NCBI GenBank assembly: GCA_947468985.1
Contig: CANINJ010000103.1
Coordinates: 1-6,908, forward strand
Direction of reading: 5' to 3'
Source of the DNA: Bacteroidota bacterium
GTDB taxonomy: Bacteria; Bacteroidota; Bacteroidia; Flavobacteriales; Flavobacteriaceae
DNA: 6,908 nt
Shown here in pieces: positions 6,207-6,908 of this stretch. Both the position numbers and the translations under genes were made by a program. Under the pieces are notes generated by a model, which saw only the letters and a program-made list of their open reading frames with translations, was not told the origin of the DNA and ran no database searches. Each line of letters opens with the position of its first letter. Position 1 is the first letter of the stretch.

Positions 6207-6908
6207 TTGAATTTAATTGATATATCCATAATTGTTCCATTATATAACGAAGAGGATGTTTTTGAAACACTAATTCAAAGATTGACACAAGTTATAGATA
6301 CAGCAAAATTTCAATGTGAAGTGGTGCTTATTAATGATGGAAGTACCGACAAAACGGCGGAGTTAATAAACCTAACATGTAGGAAAGACAACCGATTTTC
6401 AGGTGTACTTTTATCAAGAAACCATGGACATCAATTAGCAGTAAGCGCTGGATTATCCTATTCAAGAGGAAAAAAAGGAGCTATGATAATTGACGGAGAT
6501 TTACAAGATCCCCCTGAGTTAATAAATGAGTTTTATGATTTATTAATTGATGGATATGATGTAATTTATGCCATTAGAAAAAACAGAAAAGAAAGTTTTT
6601 TTAAAAAATTAGCCTATTCAGTATATTACAGATTACAAAAGAAAATTTCTAGTTTTAATATTCCAATAGATAGTGGCGATTTCTCGATGTTAAGCCGACG
6701 AGTTGTTGATACAATAGTAAGCATGCCAGAGCAAAGCAGGTATTTGAGAGGAATGAGAGCTTGGGTTGGATATAAACAGATTGGTTTTGAGTATGATAGA
6801 GACGAAAGATACGCTGGTGAAACCAAATACAGTTGGTCAAAATTATTTGAATTGGCCTTCAATGGGATTTTTAATTTCAGTGATTTCCCAGTAAAAATAA
6901 TAACTCGA
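6207..6908 (+). CDS. Polyprenyl-phosphate glycosyltransferase, GtrB/ArnC/DPM1-type GT2, N-terminal part (C-terminus outside window)
   Basis: The frame is open from TTG at 6207 to the right edge, giving 234 codons. The upstream in-frame stop is TAA at 6192-6194, and the first in-frame ATG (6483) would remove the first GT2 motif, so TTG is the only sensible start. Motifs in order: ISIIVPLYNEED (6-17), LINDGSTDKT (41-50), SRNHGHQLAV (70-79), the canonical IDGDLQDPPE (95-104) with the metal-binding Asp96 and Asp98, IDSGDFSMLSRRVVD (154-168), RYLRGMRAWVG (178-188) and RYAGETKYSW (201-210). This is the classic set of bactoprenol-phosphate glucose/aminoarabinose-type transferases, which load a sugar on undecaprenyl phosphate at the cytoplasmic membrane face. 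Family members usually have two C-terminal membrane helices; the segment at 211-234 probably leads into the first, and the rest lies outside. The gene follows a strong terminator and is therefore likely a separate unit. Sugar specificity is unknown. Confidence 0.93.
   Translation, partial: MNLIDISIIVPLYNEEDVFETLIQRLTQVIDTAKFQCEVVLINDGSTDKTAELINLTCRKDNRFSGVLLSRNHGHQLAVSAGLSYSRGKKGAMIIDGDLQDPPELINEFYDLLIDGYDVIYAIRKNRKESFFKKLAYSVYYRLQKKISSFNIPIDSGDFSMLSRRVVDTIVSMPEQSRYLRGMRAWVGYKQIGFEYDRDERYAGETKYSWSKLFELAFNGIFNFSDFPVKIITR

Noticed and set aside
6626..6862. Minus-strand open frames of 78 and 61 residues near the right end
   Set aside because: They are antisense to the strongly conserved motifs of the GtrB-like glycosyltransferase and have no recognisable features.

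Overview
The window looks like chromosomal DNA of a low-GC member of the Bacteroidota, most likely a Flavobacterium-like Flavobacteriia. The evidence is very AT-rich sequence, almost no Shine-Dalgarno sequences, A-rich leaders before start codons, one exact TAnnTTTG-type -7 promoter element, a secreted lamin-tail-domain protein and a lipoprotein of bacteroidete style. I see no RNA gene, transposon, CRISPR array or phage gene.

Layout. The left end (1-386, minus strand) is the N-terminal part of a secreted lamin-tail-domain protein that runs out of the window. A 284-base AT-rich divergent intergenic region separates it from a tight plus-strand operon: SDR sugar-nucleotide epimerase 1 (671-1735), a 633-residue multi-pass membrane protein (1738-3639), SDR epimerase 2 (3641-4702) and a DPM1-like family 2 glycosyltransferase (4706-5440). 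The intergenic gaps are only 2, 1 and 3 bases. A small lipoprotein (5503-6045) follows after 62 bases, probably with its own promoter, and a strong intrinsic terminator (6063-6107) closes the unit. A second polyprenyl-phosphate glycosyltransferase of the GtrB/ArnC/DPM1 type starts with TTG at 6207 and is cut by the right edge.

How the genes may work together (inference). The two SDRs would make or interconvert a nucleotide sugar, resembling CDP-paratose/tyvelose 2-epimerases. The cytoplasmic DPM1-like enzyme would load a sugar onto a polyprenyl phosphate. The membrane protein, which has a GT-C-like architecture, would use the lipid-linked sugar on the periplasmic side. The lipoprotein would act in the envelope. 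The substrate and the acceptor cannot be read from the sequence.

The most noteworthy points are the coupled SDR/membrane protein/SDR/GT2 cassette, the replacement of the catalytic Tyr of YxxxK by Phe in the second SDR, the altered DxD motif in the first glycosyltransferase, and the uncharacterised membrane protein itself.
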